64,000 bases of DNA from Mycobacterium kiyosense (GCA_021654635.1 AP025179.1:1364001-1428000), one strand, 5' to 3'; positions 46,863-57,507 are shown, numbered from the stretch's first letter. Translations and numbers: made by a program. The notes: a model not told the origin generated them from the sequence alone.

Positions 46863-47470
46863 GCGGTAGCTGCCGGTCGCGGATGGCAGCTCAGACCGAG
46901 CTGGCTGAGCTGCCGGATGCCGTGTTCGAACCCGCAGATCGCGATGGTCGCGGTGGGCATGCCGAAGCGGTAACCCTCGGTCACCGGAAGCTGCACCCAT
47001 CGGGTGATGACGGCGCGGGAGAAGTGGCCGTGGCTGACCAGCAGCACATCTCGCGATTCCATGTTCTCCAACGCCAGGGCGATGGCGCGGTCGGCTCGTT
47101 CACTGACCTGCGCGGTGGTTTCACCGCCGGGACAACCATGTGTCCACACCAGCCAATCCGGGTCGGATTCGCGAATCTGCGGCGTGGTCAGGCCTTCGTA
47201 TTCGCCGTAATCCCACTCCGCGAGCAGCGGCGTCACCTGATCGACGATCAGCCCGGCCAGATCCGCGGTGACCAGGGTGCGGCGTCGCGGGCTGCAGATC
47301 ACTATGGGGTCGTCCAGGCCGAGCTCGCCGAGAACGACACCGGCGAACTCGGCCTGCTCCCGGCCGGCGGCTGTCAGCTCGATGTCGGTGCGGCCGGTGT
47401 GCCGACCGGTTTTCGACCATTCGGTCTCGCCGTGTCGCAGCAGCAGTAGCCGGTGACTGTCGACCCCCAT
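46859..47470 (-). CDS. gpm2: Phosphoglycerate mutase-like acid phosphatase Gpm2
   Basis: A 203-residue histidine phosphatase. The RHGETEW motif gives the phospho-His13, with CSPRRRTLVTADL, EWDYGEYEGLT and the second His in VSHGHFSRAV. The M. tuberculosis homologue is a phosphatase, not a true mutase. First gene of the operon with entC, divergent from parA over 137 bases. Confidence 0.9.
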   Translation of the reverse strand: MGVDSHRLLLLRHGETEWSKTGRHTGRTDIELTAAGREQAEFAGVVLGELGLDDPIVICSPRRRTLVTADLAGLIVDQVTPLLAEWDYGEYEGLTTPQIRESDPDWLVWTHGCPGGETTAQVSERADRAIALALENMESRDVLLVSHGHFSRAVITRWVQLPVTEGYRFGMPTATIAICGFEHGIRQLSQLGLSCHPRPAATA

Positions 47471-47607
47471 GGCAGCGATTGTGCCCGAGACACGCCGGAC
47501 CCGGCCGGGTGCGCCACCCGACCGGCGCCGACGGGTACGTGCCAGGATGGGCAGCGTAACGGCGTCGGCGACGCTGCAGAGCGAAGTGACGAGGAGGAGC
47601 GACGCTG

Positions 47608-48408
47608 GTGAGTGAGTTGCGCGTGCTGGCGGTGGCCAACCAGAAAGGCGGTGTGGCCAAGACGACGACGGTCGCCTCGCTCGGCGCGGCGATGGTGGAC
47701 AAGGGAAAACGGGTGCTGCTCGTCGACCTGGATCCGCAAGGGTGCCTGACTTTCTCGCTTGGCCAAGACCCCGACAAACTGCCCGTTTCCGTGCATGAAG
47801 TGCTGCTCGGCGAGGTGGAACCGTCCGCCGCGCTGGTCACCACGGCGGAGGGGATGACGCTGCTGCCGGCCAACATCGATCTGGCCGGGGCCGAAGCGAT
47901 GCTGCTGATGCGGGCCGGGCGGGAGTACGCGCTTAAACGGGCGCTCGCCAAGATCGCCGACGATTTCGACGTCGTGATCATCGACTGCCCCCCGTCGCTG
48001 GGCGTGCTCACCCTCAATGGGCTCACCGCCGCCGACGAGGTCATGGTGCCCCTGCAATGCGAAACGCTGGCGCATCGCGGCGTGGGCCAGTTCCTGCGCA
48101 CCGTCGCCGATGTCCAGCAGATCACCAACCCGGACCTGCGGCTGCTGGGCGCGCTGCCCACGCTGTACGACCCGCGCACCACCCACACCCGCGACGTGCT
48201 GCTCGACGTCGCCGACCGTTACGAGCTGCCGGTGCTGGCGCCGCCGATTCCGCGGACGGTGCGCTTCGCCGAGGCCAGCGCGTCGGGCTCGTCAGTGCTG
48301 GCGGGACGCAAGAACAAGGGCGCGGTGGCCTACCGCGAGCTGGCGGAGGCCCTGCTCAAGCACTGGAAGACCGGCAAGCCACTGCCCACGTTCACCGTCG
48401 AGTACTGA
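47608..48408 (+). CDS. ParA/Soj-like partition ATPase
   Basis: A 266-residue Walker-type ATPase. The deviant Walker A NQKGGVAKTTTVASLG starts near residue 12, and Walker B VVIIDCPPSLGVLTL follows near 115. GTG 47608 has GAGGAGGAG upstream. No parB follows; this solo ParA sits at the Rv3213c position and probably positions some other cargo. Confidence 0.88.
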   Translation: MSELRVLAVANQKGGVAKTTTVASLGAAMVDKGKRVLLVDLDPQGCLTFSLGQDPDKLPVSVHEVLLGEVEPSAALVTTAEGMTLLPANIDLAGAEAMLLMRAGREYALKRALAKIADDFDVVIIDCPPSLGVLTLNGLTAADEVMVPLQCETLAHRGVGQFLRTVADVQQITNPDLRLLGALPTLYDPRTTHTRDVLLDVADRYELPVLAPPIPRTVRFAEASASGSSVLAGRKNKGAVAYRELAEALLKHWKTGKPLPTFTVEY

Positions 48409-48417
48409 GCCCCGGCT

Positions 48418-49632
48418 TCAGCCCAGCGCCACCAGGGTGTCGCCGCGCTGCTCGATCACCCGGGAACCCAGTACCACCGGTACGACGGGTGCAGCGCTGG
48501 GTTGCCGCTCCACCGGGATGTAGCGGCTGGCTTCGCCGCTGACCGGGTCGTACACGCCGATGGCACCGGTGACCGGCACCAGCAGCTGGCCGGCCATCAT
48601 GACGCCCGGCCCCAACGGAGCGGCGGTTTCACCTGCGGCGATGGTGTAGCGCACAGTCAGGCTGCCGGCCTCGAGCACCAGCAACGAATCCCCGGTCCAC
48701 CAGGTGACCAGGCCGCCGGTGGTCGACGCCACCGCGGATGCCGACGGCGGCGCGTCCAGCAGTGTGCTGGCCACCGTGGTGCCGGTCTCGTCCAGCACGT
48801 CGACGCGGGGCTGCGGGGCAGGCAGGTACACCGCGGTGCGGTTCTGCGAAACCACCAGGACCCGGGCACCGGTGCCCGGACGCAACCCGGGTTCCTGCAC
48901 CACCTGCTGCTGGGGTTCGTCGTCCTCCTTGCCGGGACGCAACAGCAGCAGGCGCATATCGGCCTGGTTCGTGCACGACTCCAGCACCGCCGCCTGCGAC
49001 GAGCTGGCCGTCGCGGATTCCAGCGTGCAACCCGAGTGCAGGCCGCGCGCCGACGGCTTCACCCGGGCGTCGGTTTCGCCGTAGGCCATCATCCGGACCA
49101 TGTCCGAACGCCACATCTCCAGCCTGGTGGCCCCCGCCGACAGCACGGTGGTGCCGTCGGAGGACAAACGCACCCGCGGGTCGGCGTAGCTGCTGCGGGC
49201 CGGGCCGCGGCGCCCGGTCGAGCCGTCGATGGTGCTGACCTGGCCACAGCCCCGGTCGTCCCGGTAGACGGCGACGGCGTAGTGGTACACCGAGGTCACT
49301 CCGCACAAGTCGGTGTCGCGGGAGTAACTCCACAGGGTCTGGCCGGTGCCGGCGTCGCGGCCTTCCACCAGTCGTCCGCCCGCGGTGACGACGGTCCCGC
49401 CCACCACCACCGGAACCCGGGTGGCCGGGCTGGGGGCCGACCAGAGTTGGTGCAGTGCGGCCGGCACCTCCCGGGCCGTGGCCGGAGTCGCGACGGGAGC
49501 GGCCGCGGGCCGGCTGATGGTGGCCCGGGCGTCGCTGGTCCACCAGATCAGCCCAGCCGCGACGGCGACCACGATGGCGATCGCCGCGGCGGCCACGATG
49601 TCGGCCTTGGTGCGGCGCTCGGGTCGGACCAT
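48418..49632 (-). CDS. Membrane-anchored beta-propeller-like protein
   Basis: A 404-residue protein with one N-terminal anchor helix (IVAAAAIAIVVAVAAGLIWW) and a large external domain of repeated strands with WSYSRDT, STIDGSTGR and GVYDPVSGEA segments, similar to PQQ-type propellers. ATG 49632 was used. It follows rhlE by 23 bases and converges on parA. Function unknown (Rv3212 position). Confidence 0.82.
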   Translation of the reverse strand: MVRPERRTKADIVAAAAIAIVVAVAAGLIWWTSDARATISRPAAAPVATPATAREVPAALHQLWSAPSPATRVPVVVGGTVVTAGGRLVEGRDAGTGQTLWSYSRDTDLCGVTSVYHYAVAVYRDDRGCGQVSTIDGSTGRRGPARSSYADPRVRLSSDGTTVLSAGATRLEMWRSDMVRMMAYGETDARVKPSARGLHSGCTLESATASSSQAAVLESCTNQADMRLLLLRPGKEDDEPQQQVVQEPGLRPGTGARVLVVSQNRTAVYLPAPQPRVDVLDETGTTVASTLLDAPPSASAVASTTGGLVTWWTGDSLLVLEAGSLTVRYTIAAGETAAPLGPGVMMAGQLLVPVTGAIGVYDPVSGEASRYIPVERQPSAAPVVPVVLGSRVIEQRGDTLVALG

Positions 49633-49655
49633 CGAGGGGCCTCAGCGGGGCCGCG

Positions 49656-51197
49656 TCAGTTGGTCGCCGGAGAGGCGTCAGCGGGCTTGCGCCGACGCCG
49701 GCGCCGCCGCGCCGAGGTGGCCGCCGCGCCCGAGCCGGCAGGAGCCGACGCAGGCGTGCCCGACTCGGAAGCGGCGTCACCGGTGCCGGCCGGGTTGGCG
49801 GGATGGCCGGTCACCGGCTTGCCGCCGCGGGTGCGCTGGCGCCGGTTGGCACGACGCGCCGGCCGGGTGGCCGAGTCGTCGCTGCTGGTTTCCCGACTGG
49901 TTTCCCGACGCTTGGCCGGGGCTTTGTGCGGTGCGCCGACGGCGCCGCCGGTGTCGGTCGGGATTGACAGCTCGGTGTACAGGTGCGGCGAATTGGAGTA
50001 CGTCTCGGCCGGGTGGGGCGAACCCAGTCCCAGCGCTTTGTCGATCATCGTCCAGCGTTCGAGTTCGTCCCAGTCCACCAAAGTGACCGCGACACCGGTA
50101 CGGCCGGCGCGGCCGGTGCGCCCGATGCGGTGGACGTACATCTTCTCGTCCTCGGGGCACTGGTAGTTGATGACGTGGGTGACGTCGTCGATGTCGATGC
50201 CGCGGGCCGCCACGTCGGTGGCGACCAGGACGTTGATGTCACCGGAGCGGAACGCCTTGAGCGCCTTCTCACGCGCGATCTGGCCGAGGTCGCCGTGGAC
50301 GGCGCCGACGGCGAACCCGCGCTCGTTCAACTCGTCGGCAACTTTCTGGGCGGTGCGCTTGGTGCGGGTGAAGATCATCGTCGCGCCGCGCCCCTCGGCC
50401 TGCAGGATCCGGCTGACCAGTTCCACTTTGTCCAGAGCGTGCGCCCGGTAGACGAACTGCTCGGTGGTGTCGTGCACCGCCAGCGAGTGCGGCGCCTCGG
50501 CCCGGATGTGGGTGGGCTGGGTCATGAACGTACGGGCCAGCGTGATGATCGGGTCCGGCATGGTCGCGGAGAACAGCATCGACTGCCGGTCGGCGGGGAT
50601 CTGCCGCAGGATGCGTTCGATGTCGGGCAGAAAGCCCAGGTCGAGCATTTCGTCAGCCTCGTCGAGCACCAGGACCGACAGCCCACCCAGCTGCAGGTGC
50701 CCCTGCTGGCATAGGTCGAGCAACCGTCCCGGCGTGCCGATCACGACGTCGGCGCCCTTTTGCAGGGCCTCGATCTGCGCCTCGTAGGGGCGGCCGCCGT
50801 AGATGGAGATCACCGAGAGCGGACGCTCGCCGCCGTCGTCCTTGGGGGCCTTCAAGTATTTGGCCGCGGTCGCCAGGTCGCCGGTGACCTGCAGGCACAA
50901 TTCGCGGGTCGGTACCACGACCAGCGCCCGCGGGGCTCCGGTCAGCGGTCGTGTCGCGGTCTCGGAGGTGACGCGCTGCAGCAGCGGCACGCCGAACCCG
51001 AAGGTCTTGCCCATGCCGGTGCGGGCCTGGCCTATCACGTCCTCGCCGGCCAGCGCCAGCGGCAGCGTCAGTTCCTGAATGGCGAACGGGGTCTCGATGC
51101 CCTTTTCGGCCAGGGCGCGGACGATCTCGTCGCGGACGCCGAGGTCGGCGAATCCTGGCTCGGGGGTCAGTTCAGTGTTGGGTTTGAGTGCAGTCAT
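49656..51197 (-). CDS. rhlE: DEAD-box RNA helicase RhlE
   Basis: A 513-residue RNA helicase used in ribosome assembly and RNA decay, especially in the cold. Motifs in order: Q motif (GIETPFAIQELTLP), I ARTGMGKT, Ia PTREL, II VLDEADEML, III SAT, IV IFTRTKR, V ATDVAARGIDI, VI HRIGRTGRAG. The C-terminal tail is long, basic and low complexity. ATG 51197 was chosen; upstream frame has no ribosome site. Confidence 0.94.
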   Translation of the reverse strand: MTALKPNTELTPEPGFADLGVRDEIVRALAEKGIETPFAIQELTLPLALAGEDVIGQARTGMGKTFGFGVPLLQRVTSETATRPLTGAPRALVVVPTRELCLQVTGDLATAAKYLKAPKDDGGERPLSVISIYGGRPYEAQIEALQKGADVVIGTPGRLLDLCQQGHLQLGGLSVLVLDEADEMLDLGFLPDIERILRQIPADRQSMLFSATMPDPIITLARTFMTQPTHIRAEAPHSLAVHDTTEQFVYRAHALDKVELVSRILQAEGRGATMIFTRTKRTAQKVADELNERGFAVGAVHGDLGQIAREKALKAFRSGDINVLVATDVAARGIDIDDVTHVINYQCPEDEKMYVHRIGRTGRAGRTGVAVTLVDWDELERWTMIDKALGLGSPHPAETYSNSPHLYTELSIPTDTGGAVGAPHKAPAKRRETSRETSSDDSATRPARRANRRQRTRGGKPVTGHPANPAGTGDAASESGTPASAPAGSGAAATSARRRRRRRKPADASPATN

Positions 51198-51453
51198 ACC
51201 TGGTTGGAGAGCCTTTCGGGGACAGTAGTCGAAGTTGAATCGGTACTTCTCTGTGTGCGGTTCACGCGCGCACGAGTTCCGAATCCGACTATGTCGCCGG
51301 GCCCGCATTGTCTGGTCTTGACAGCGGGCGGCTCCGTGCACGCACATTTCCTCGGCGGTGGCAGCACAGCTTCAGCCACTACCAATTCGCCATCATACCT
51401 GGTCGCCCGGCGGGACACGGTGCGCTCTGCGACGGCCTACTAGAGTGTTGCCC
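51198..51453. promoter_or_regulatory. Divergent leader region of rhlE
   Basis: The 256-base gap between rhlE and the ferritin-like gene is unusually long. It contains short runs capable of pairing (for example near 51260-51280) but no clear dyad or riboswitch. Long leaders are common for cold-induced helicase genes, so control by RNA folding is possible. No gene was seen. Confidence 0.3.
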
Positions 51454-52152
51454 ATGCCACCGCCCCCATCCGCCGACGAGTTGGCGGATTCGCCCAGGCC
51501 GCGGCTGTCAGCCGATCACCCCGGTGTCAACGAGTTGCTCGCCGTGCTCGCATATGGCGAGGTGGCGGCCTTTTACCGCCTGACCGACGAGGCGCGGATG
51601 GCGCCCAACCTGCAGGGCCGGATCTCGATGGCCAGCATCGCCGCCGCCGAGATGGGGCATTACGAGCTGCTGCGCGACGCACTGGAAAGCCGGGGTGTCG
51701 ACGTCGTCCCGGCGATGTCGAAGTATGTGTCGGCGCTGGAGAACTACCACCGGCTGACCACTCCGAGTACCTGGCTGGAAGCGCTGGTGAAGACCTACGT
51801 CGGCGACGCCCTGGCCGCTGACCTCTATCTGGAGATCGCCGGCGGGCTGCCCGACGAGGTCGCCGACGTGGTCCGTGCGGCGCTGTCCGAGACCGGGCAC
51901 TCGCAGTTCGTCGTCGACGAGGTACGGCCCGTGGTCACCTCCAGCGGCAAGCAGCGCAGCCGCCTGTCGTTGTGGGCTCGCCGGTTGCTCGGGGAGGCGA
52001 TCACGCAGGCCCAGTTCCTGCTGGCCGACCACGACGAGCTGGTCGACCTGGTGGTGTCGGGTAGCGGCGGCCTGGGCCAGCTCGGAACGTTCTTCGAACG
52101 GCTGCAGCAGACCCACGACCAGCGGATGCGGGAGCTGGGCCTGAGCTCTTAG
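51454..52152 (+). CDS. Ferritin-like fold protein (MiaE-like family)
   Basis: A 232-residue helical protein at the Rv3210c position. ELLAVLAYGEVAAFYRLTDEARMAPNL and AAAEMGHYELLRDAL supply Glu and ExxH ligands, and a second set (SETGHSQFVVDE) completes a four-helix di-iron-like site. This fits ferritin-like hydroxylases such as MiaE. Whether it binds iron or modifies tRNA is unknown. Its stop overlaps the end of the MmpS-like gene. Confidence 0.8.
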   Translation: MPPPPSADELADSPRPRLSADHPGVNELLAVLAYGEVAAFYRLTDEARMAPNLQGRISMASIAAAEMGHYELLRDALESRGVDVVPAMSKYVSALENYHRLTTPSTWLEALVKTYVGDALAADLYLEIAGGLPDEVADVVRAALSETGHSQFVVDEVRPVVTSSGKQRSRLSLWARRLLGEAITQAQFLLADHDELVDLVVSGSGGLGQLGTFFERLQQTHDQRMRELGLSS

Positions 52153-52978
52153 CGGGTGCAGGTGGCGATCGAGGAGTTGTTGGTCGAGGCCTTGACCAGC
52201 TGACCTTGGGCGTTGACGATCGAGCAGTTCAGCTGGCCGTAGATGCTGGTGGCTATCACCGACTCGGTCTGCACGCCCGGGTTGAGCACCACGACTTTCG
52301 TCCACGGCAGTGCCACGTTGAACTCCGTCACCGGAAAGCCCCGCGCGTCGGTGTAGGCGATGTTCACCAGGTCGAAGAGCTGCTTGGTGCCGGTCACCGT
52401 GTAGACAACCGTGCGCGGGCTCAGGGCGGCGCCCGGGGAGTGGCGGTGGGGACGGGCGCTGCGGTGGGTATCCGGGTGGGCGCGTTGCTCGGCGGCGTCA
52501 ACGTGGTGACCGTTTCCGGGGGCAGCGGTGTGCGCGCGGTGCTCGGTGGAGTGCTGGGCGCGGCCGGGCTGCGGGGTGTGGTTGAAATCACGCTGCGCGG
52601 GGTCGGTGCGCCGACGGTGGCCTTGGTGGTCGCGCTGTCGCCGCTGTTGATGATGACGGCGGTCGCGACCGCTCCGACGGCGACGACGGCGCCGAAGAAG
52701 AGAGCGATGGGGCGCCAGCGACGATTGGCCGGCCAGGCCCACTCTTCGTCGTCGTAGTCGTCACCGTCGTAGTCGTCGTAGTCGTCGCGTGCCCAGCTGT
52801 CGGTGTCGGCGGTGTCGTCCGCGTAGTCGTCCGGGTAATCGGCGGCTGGGCGGCCTTTAGCCTCCGAGAAGTCCTCGAGGTCTCGGACGATGTCGTAGAG
52901 GGTGTTACGTATGGTGCCGATGGGGCCGATGTTACTTAGTTCGCCGGGTCCGGATCGGGCGTCGGGCCAGGTGTTGGC
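52149..52978 (-). pseudogene. MmpS-like membrane protein, frameshifted, no standard start
   Basis: Residues read across two frames give an acidic Asp/Tyr-rich N-terminus, one membrane helix (IALFFGAVVAVGAVATAVII), a Thr/Pro-rich linker and the MmpS domain (VVYTVTGTKQLFDLVNIAYTD, VALPWTKVVVLNPG). The first frame stops at 52421 after ATPRAPP. A missing base near 52424-52440 would restore the join to LSPRTVVYTV. The first frame opens at 52978 but has no ATG, GTG or TTG before the membrane helix, so the start was lost or is non-standard. MmpS proteins partner MmpL transporters; no mmpL is nearby. Confidence 0.75.
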
Positions 52979-53117
52979 TCAGGTTAGACCGAATCGTGAT
53001 GCGTTCGTTTCGCTAAGCGCGAAGCCCCGGCTGGGGGCGGGCCGGCGTGTTGACTGCGGGCGTCCATTAGCCTGCTGCTGACGAGCCTGCGATCGCAATA
53101 GCAATGGAAGGGGCCCT

Positions 53118-54061
<944 letters not shown>

Positions 54062-54225
54062 TCAATCCGATCGGGCGGGTGCGCCCATTTTGCCATCCCC
54101 GAGGCTGCACCGTATTTCGCAAGCAGATTACAACCTGCGCTGGTGTGCCGATCGCAAGCTGGGCCATCCGGATTTTCGGGCGCGCCAGGGCGGGCTGCCC
54201 GGTGCCGCTGTGCCATCCTGGGGAA

Positions 54226-55260
54226 ATGACGTCCCCGCGGCCTGCCCGCAGCACAGAGCATGCGCCTGTGTTGCGTGACGACTGGCGCGAGCCGCTGCGG
54301 GCCCAGCGCGACCCACTCGGCCAGAGCGCCGGGCGGGTCCGGGCCGACCGCGAACGTCCGCGGCAGTGGCGCAAGCAGTCGTGGCTCGGGCGGTTCGTGA
54401 CGACCTACGGCTGGCGGGCTTATGCGTTGCCGTTCCTGACGGTGATCACGCTGGTGGTGGCCTATCAGACGGTCACCGGCACCAGCACCGCCAAACCGGC
54501 GGCGCAGTCGGTCCGCAAAGATCCCCCCACCATCGGTGCGGTCGGCACGTCCATTCTCGACACCCCGCCGCGGGGCCTGGCCGCCTTCGACGCCAATCTG
54601 CCGACCGGCACGTTGCCCGAGGGCGGCCCGTTCACCCAGGCGGGCGACAAGACCTGGCGGGTGATCCCTGGCACCACGCCGCAGATCGGTCAGGGCACTG
54701 CCAAGGTGTTCCGGTACACGGTGGAGGTGGAGAACGGCCTGGACCCCACCATGTACGGCGGTGACGACGCATTCGCGCAGATGGTCGACCAGACACTGGA
54801 CAACCCGAAAAGCTGGACGCACAACCCGCAATTCGCGTTCATCCGCATCGACGGCGCCGGTGGCGGCAAGCCCGACTTCCGCGTCTCGCTGGTGTCGCCG
54901 ATGACGGTCCGGGTCGGATGTGGCTACGAGTTCCCGCTGGAGACGTCGTGCTACAACCCCTCGTTCGGGCCGGACCGGGAATCGCGCGTATTCATCAACG
55001 AGGCGCGCTGGGTGCGCGGAGCGGTCCCGTTCGAGGGCGACGTGGGCTCGTACCGGCAGTACGTGGTCAACCACGAAGTCGGCCACGCCATCGGGTACGT
55101 GCGCCACGAACCGTGTGAACAGCAGGGTGGCCTGGCACCGGTGATGATGCAGCAGACGTTCTCCACCGCCAACAACGACGGCGCCAAATTCGACCCCGAT
55201 CAGGTCAAACCCGACGGCAAGACGTGCCGGTTCAACCCGTGGCCGTTCCCCATCGCCTGA
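54226..55260 (+). CDS. DUF3152 membrane-anchored zincin-like protein
   Basis: A 344-residue protein. A basic N-terminus and one membrane helix (YALPFLTVITLVVAYQT) place the rest outside the cell. The DUF3152 domain contains the zinc-protease-like motif HEVGHAIGYVRHEPC near residue 284, with paired Cys (CGYEFPLETSC). Catalytic activity has not been shown for the family to my knowledge. ATG 54226. Confidence 0.85.
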   Translation: MTSPRPARSTEHAPVLRDDWREPLRAQRDPLGQSAGRVRADRERPRQWRKQSWLGRFVTTYGWRAYALPFLTVITLVVAYQTVTGTSTAKPAAQSVRKDPPTIGAVGTSILDTPPRGLAAFDANLPTGTLPEGGPFTQAGDKTWRVIPGTTPQIGQGTAKVFRYTVEVENGLDPTMYGGDDAFAQMVDQTLDNPKSWTHNPQFAFIRIDGAGGGKPDFRVSLVSPMTVRVGCGYEFPLETSCYNPSFGPDRESRVFINEARWVRGAVPFEGDVGSYRQYVVNHEVGHAIGYVRHEPCEQQGGLAPVMMQQTFSTANNDGAKFDPDQVKPDGKTCRFNPWPFPIA

Positions 55261-55299
55261 ATTCACCGCTCGTCAAGTGCTGCGCCTAACCTCGGTGGA

Positions 55300-56478
55300 G
55301 TGATGCCGTCGTTGCCGCCGCTGGTCGAACCCGCCGCCGCGCTCAGTCGCGACGAGGTGGCCCGCTACAGCCGTCATCTCATCATTCCCGAGTTGGGCAC
55401 CGACGGGCAGAAGCGGCTGAAGAACGCCCGCGTGCTGGTGATCGGCGCCGGCGGACTCGGATCACCGACGCTGCTGTACCTGGCCGCCGCCGGCGTCGGC
55501 ACCCTCGGCATCGTCGAATTCGACGTCGTCGACGAATCCAACCTGCAACGCCAGATCATCCACGGCAGCGCCGACGTCGGGCACTCCAAGGCCCGGTCGG
55601 CGCGCGACTCGATCGCAGCGATCAACCCGTTCGTGCGGGTGCGCCTGCACGAGGTCCGGCTGGAGCCCGCCAACGCAGTCGACCTGTTCGCGCAGTACGA
55701 CCTGATCGTCGACGGCACCGACAACTTCGCCACCCGCTATCTGGTCAACGACGCCGCCGTACTGGCCGGCAAGCCCTACGTGTGGGGCTCGATCTACCGA
55801 TTCGAGGGTCAGGCCTCGGTGTTTTGGGAAGCCGCGCCCGACGGCTTGGGTTTGAACTACCGCGACCTGTACCCCCAGCCGCCCCCGCCGGGCCTGGTGC
55901 CGTCCTGCGCGGAAGGGGGAGTGCTGGGCATCGTCTGCGCCTCGATCGCGTCGGTGATGGGTACCGAGGCGATCAAGCTGATCACCGGTATCGGCGAGAC
56001 GCTGCTGGGTCGCCTGATGATCTACGACGCGCTGCAGATGAGCTACCGCACGATCCGGATCCGCAAGGATCCCTCGACACCGAAGATCACCGAACTCGTT
56101 GACTACGAACAGTTTTGCGGCGTGCTATCCGATGATGCCGGGGATGCTGCCGCTGGTTCCACCATCACCCCGGCCGAGCTGCGCACCATGCTGGACTCGG
56201 GCCGCAAGGTGGCCCTGATCGATGTGCGCGAACAGGTGGAGTGGGACATCGTGCATATCGACGGGGCGCAGCTGGTGCCGAAGTCGCTGATCATGTCCGG
56301 TGAGGGTCTGGCCAAGCTGCCGCAGGACCGGGTCGCGGTGCTGTACTGCAAGAGCGGGGTGCGTTCGGCGGAGGCGCTGGCCGCGGTCAAGCGGGCCGGT
56401 TTCGCCGACGCGCTGCACCTGCAGGGTGGCATCGAGGCCTGGGCCAACCAGGTGCAGCCCGACATGGTCAGGTACTGA
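55300..56478 (+). CDS. moeZ: Sulfurtransferase/adenylyltransferase MoeZ
   Basis: A 392-residue fusion of an E1-like ThiF/MoeB domain with a C-terminal rhodanese. GAGGLGSPTLLY near residue 50 is the ATP loop, and the rhodanese active Cys is in LYCKSGVRSAEAL near 350. It activates and sulfurates small ubiquitin-like sulfur carriers for cysteine and cofactor synthesis. GTG 55300 gives the family length; ATG 55303 is possible. Followed by the tandem repeats at 56486. Confidence 0.93.
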   Translation: MMPSLPPLVEPAAALSRDEVARYSRHLIIPELGTDGQKRLKNARVLVIGAGGLGSPTLLYLAAAGVGTLGIVEFDVVDESNLQRQIIHGSADVGHSKARSARDSIAAINPFVRVRLHEVRLEPANAVDLFAQYDLIVDGTDNFATRYLVNDAAVLAGKPYVWGSIYRFEGQASVFWEAAPDGLGLNYRDLYPQPPPPGLVPSCAEGGVLGIVCASIASVMGTEAIKLITGIGETLLGRLMIYDALQMSYRTIRIRKDPSTPKITELVDYEQFCGVLSDDAGDAAAGSTITPAELRTMLDSGRKVALIDVREQVEWDIVHIDGAQLVPKSLIMSGEGLAKLPQDRVAVLYCKSGVRSAEALAAVKRAGFADALHLQGGIEAWANQVQPDMVRY

Positions 56479-56485
56479 AAACTTC

Positions 56486-56638
56486 GGCTCCTGCGCGCGT
56501 CCGTAAGGACGCGCATCGTCGCCCGCTGGGCGCGATTGTCGGGCTCCTGCGCGCGTCCGTGAAGACGCGCATCGTCGCCCGCTGGGCGCGATTGTCGGGC
56601 TCCTGCGCGCGTCCGTGAAGACGCGCATCGTCGCCCGA
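56486..56638. repeat. 56-base tandem repeat with internal hairpins (2.7 copies)
   Basis: Three copies of a 56-base unit start at 56486, 56542 and 56598; the last is cut at 41 bases. Each contains a GC-rich dyad. In copy 1 it is GCGCGTCC-GTAA-GGACGCGC, an 8-pair stem with a GTAA (GNRA-type) tetraloop. In copies 2 and 3 it is GCGCGTC-CGTGAA-GACGCGC. A second small dyad GCCC-GCT-GGGC follows. It fills the gap between moeZ and the next gene. Probably a variable-number repeat and a strong terminator. Confidence 0.85.
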
Positions 56639-56652
56639 CTAGGCTAACCGCT

Positions 56653-57507
56653 GTGACTGTCGAGCCGCCGCCCGAGCACGTGCTGACGGCGTTCGGCTTG
56701 CACGGCGTGCAGCCCGCACCGTTGGGCGATGCCTGGGAAGGCGGCTGGCGGTGCGGCGAAGTCGTGCTGTCGATGGTGGCCGACAACGCACGCGCCACCT
56801 GGTCCGCGCGCGTCCGCGAAACGTTGTTCGTCGACGGTGTTCGCCTGGCCCGGCCGGTCCGCTCCACAGACGGCCGCTACGTGGTTTCCGGCTGGCGAGC
56901 CGACACCTTCGTCGCCGGCACCCCCGAGGCCCGTCACGACGAGGTGGTCTCGGCCGCGGTGCGCTTGCACGAGGCGACCGGCAAGCTGGAGCGGCCCCGG
57001 TTCCTGACTCAGGGACCCACCGCGCCGTGGGCCGACGTCGACGTGTTCATCGCCGCCGACCGCGCCGCCTGGGAAGAGCGGCCGCTGCAATCGGTTCCGC
57101 CCGGCGCGCGCACCGCGCCGCCGTCCGCCGACGCCGAACGTTCCGTCGAGTTGATCAACCAGCTCGCCACGCTGCGCAAGCCGACCCGCAGCCCCAATCA
57201 GCTGGTGCACGGAGATCTTTACGGCACAGTGCTTTTCGCCGGAACCGCCCCGCCAGGCATCACCGACATCACGCCGTACTGGCGGCCCGCTTCCTGGGCG
57301 GCCGGCGTGGTCGTCGTCGACGCGTTGTCGTGGGGTGAAGCCGACGACGGCCTCATCGAACGCTGGAACGCGTTGCCGGAGTGGCCGCAGATGTTGTTGC
57401 GCGCGTTGATGTTCCGGCTCGCGGTGCACGCCCTGCACCCCAGGTCCACCGCCGAGGCGTTCCCCGGCTTGGCGCGCACCGCGGCGATGGTCCGGATGAT
57501 CGTCTAG
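56653..57507 (+). CDS. TIGR02569-family kinase-like protein
   Basis: A 284-residue protein with an aminoglycoside phosphotransferase-like fold; the catalytic-loop-like block is LVHGDLYGTVLFAG, followed by ITDITPYWRP. Usual catalytic residues are only partly kept. GTG 56653 was used. It overlaps the convergent ATL gene by four bases. Substrate unknown. Confidence 0.85.
   Translation: MTVEPPPEHVLTAFGLHGVQPAPLGDAWEGGWRCGEVVLSMVADNARATWSARVRETLFVDGVRLARPVRSTDGRYVVSGWRADTFVAGTPEARHDEVVSAAVRLHEATGKLERPRFLTQGPTAPWADVDVFIAADRAAWEERPLQSVPPGARTAPPSADAERSVELINQLATLRKPTRSPNQLVHGDLYGTVLFAGTAPPGITDITPYWRPASWAAGVVVVDALSWGEADDGLIERWNALPEWPQMLLRALMFRLAVHALHPRSTAEAFPGLARTAAMVRMIV

Noticed and set aside
48502..50166. 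554-codon forward frame antisense to the propeller-like protein and rhlE
   Set aside because: It spans two real reverse genes and is Arg/Gly-rich; this is typical third-position GC bias, not a gene.
56486..56638. CRISPR array
   Set aside because: The 56-base units are head-to-tail with no unique spacers and only 2.7 copies; no cas genes nearby.
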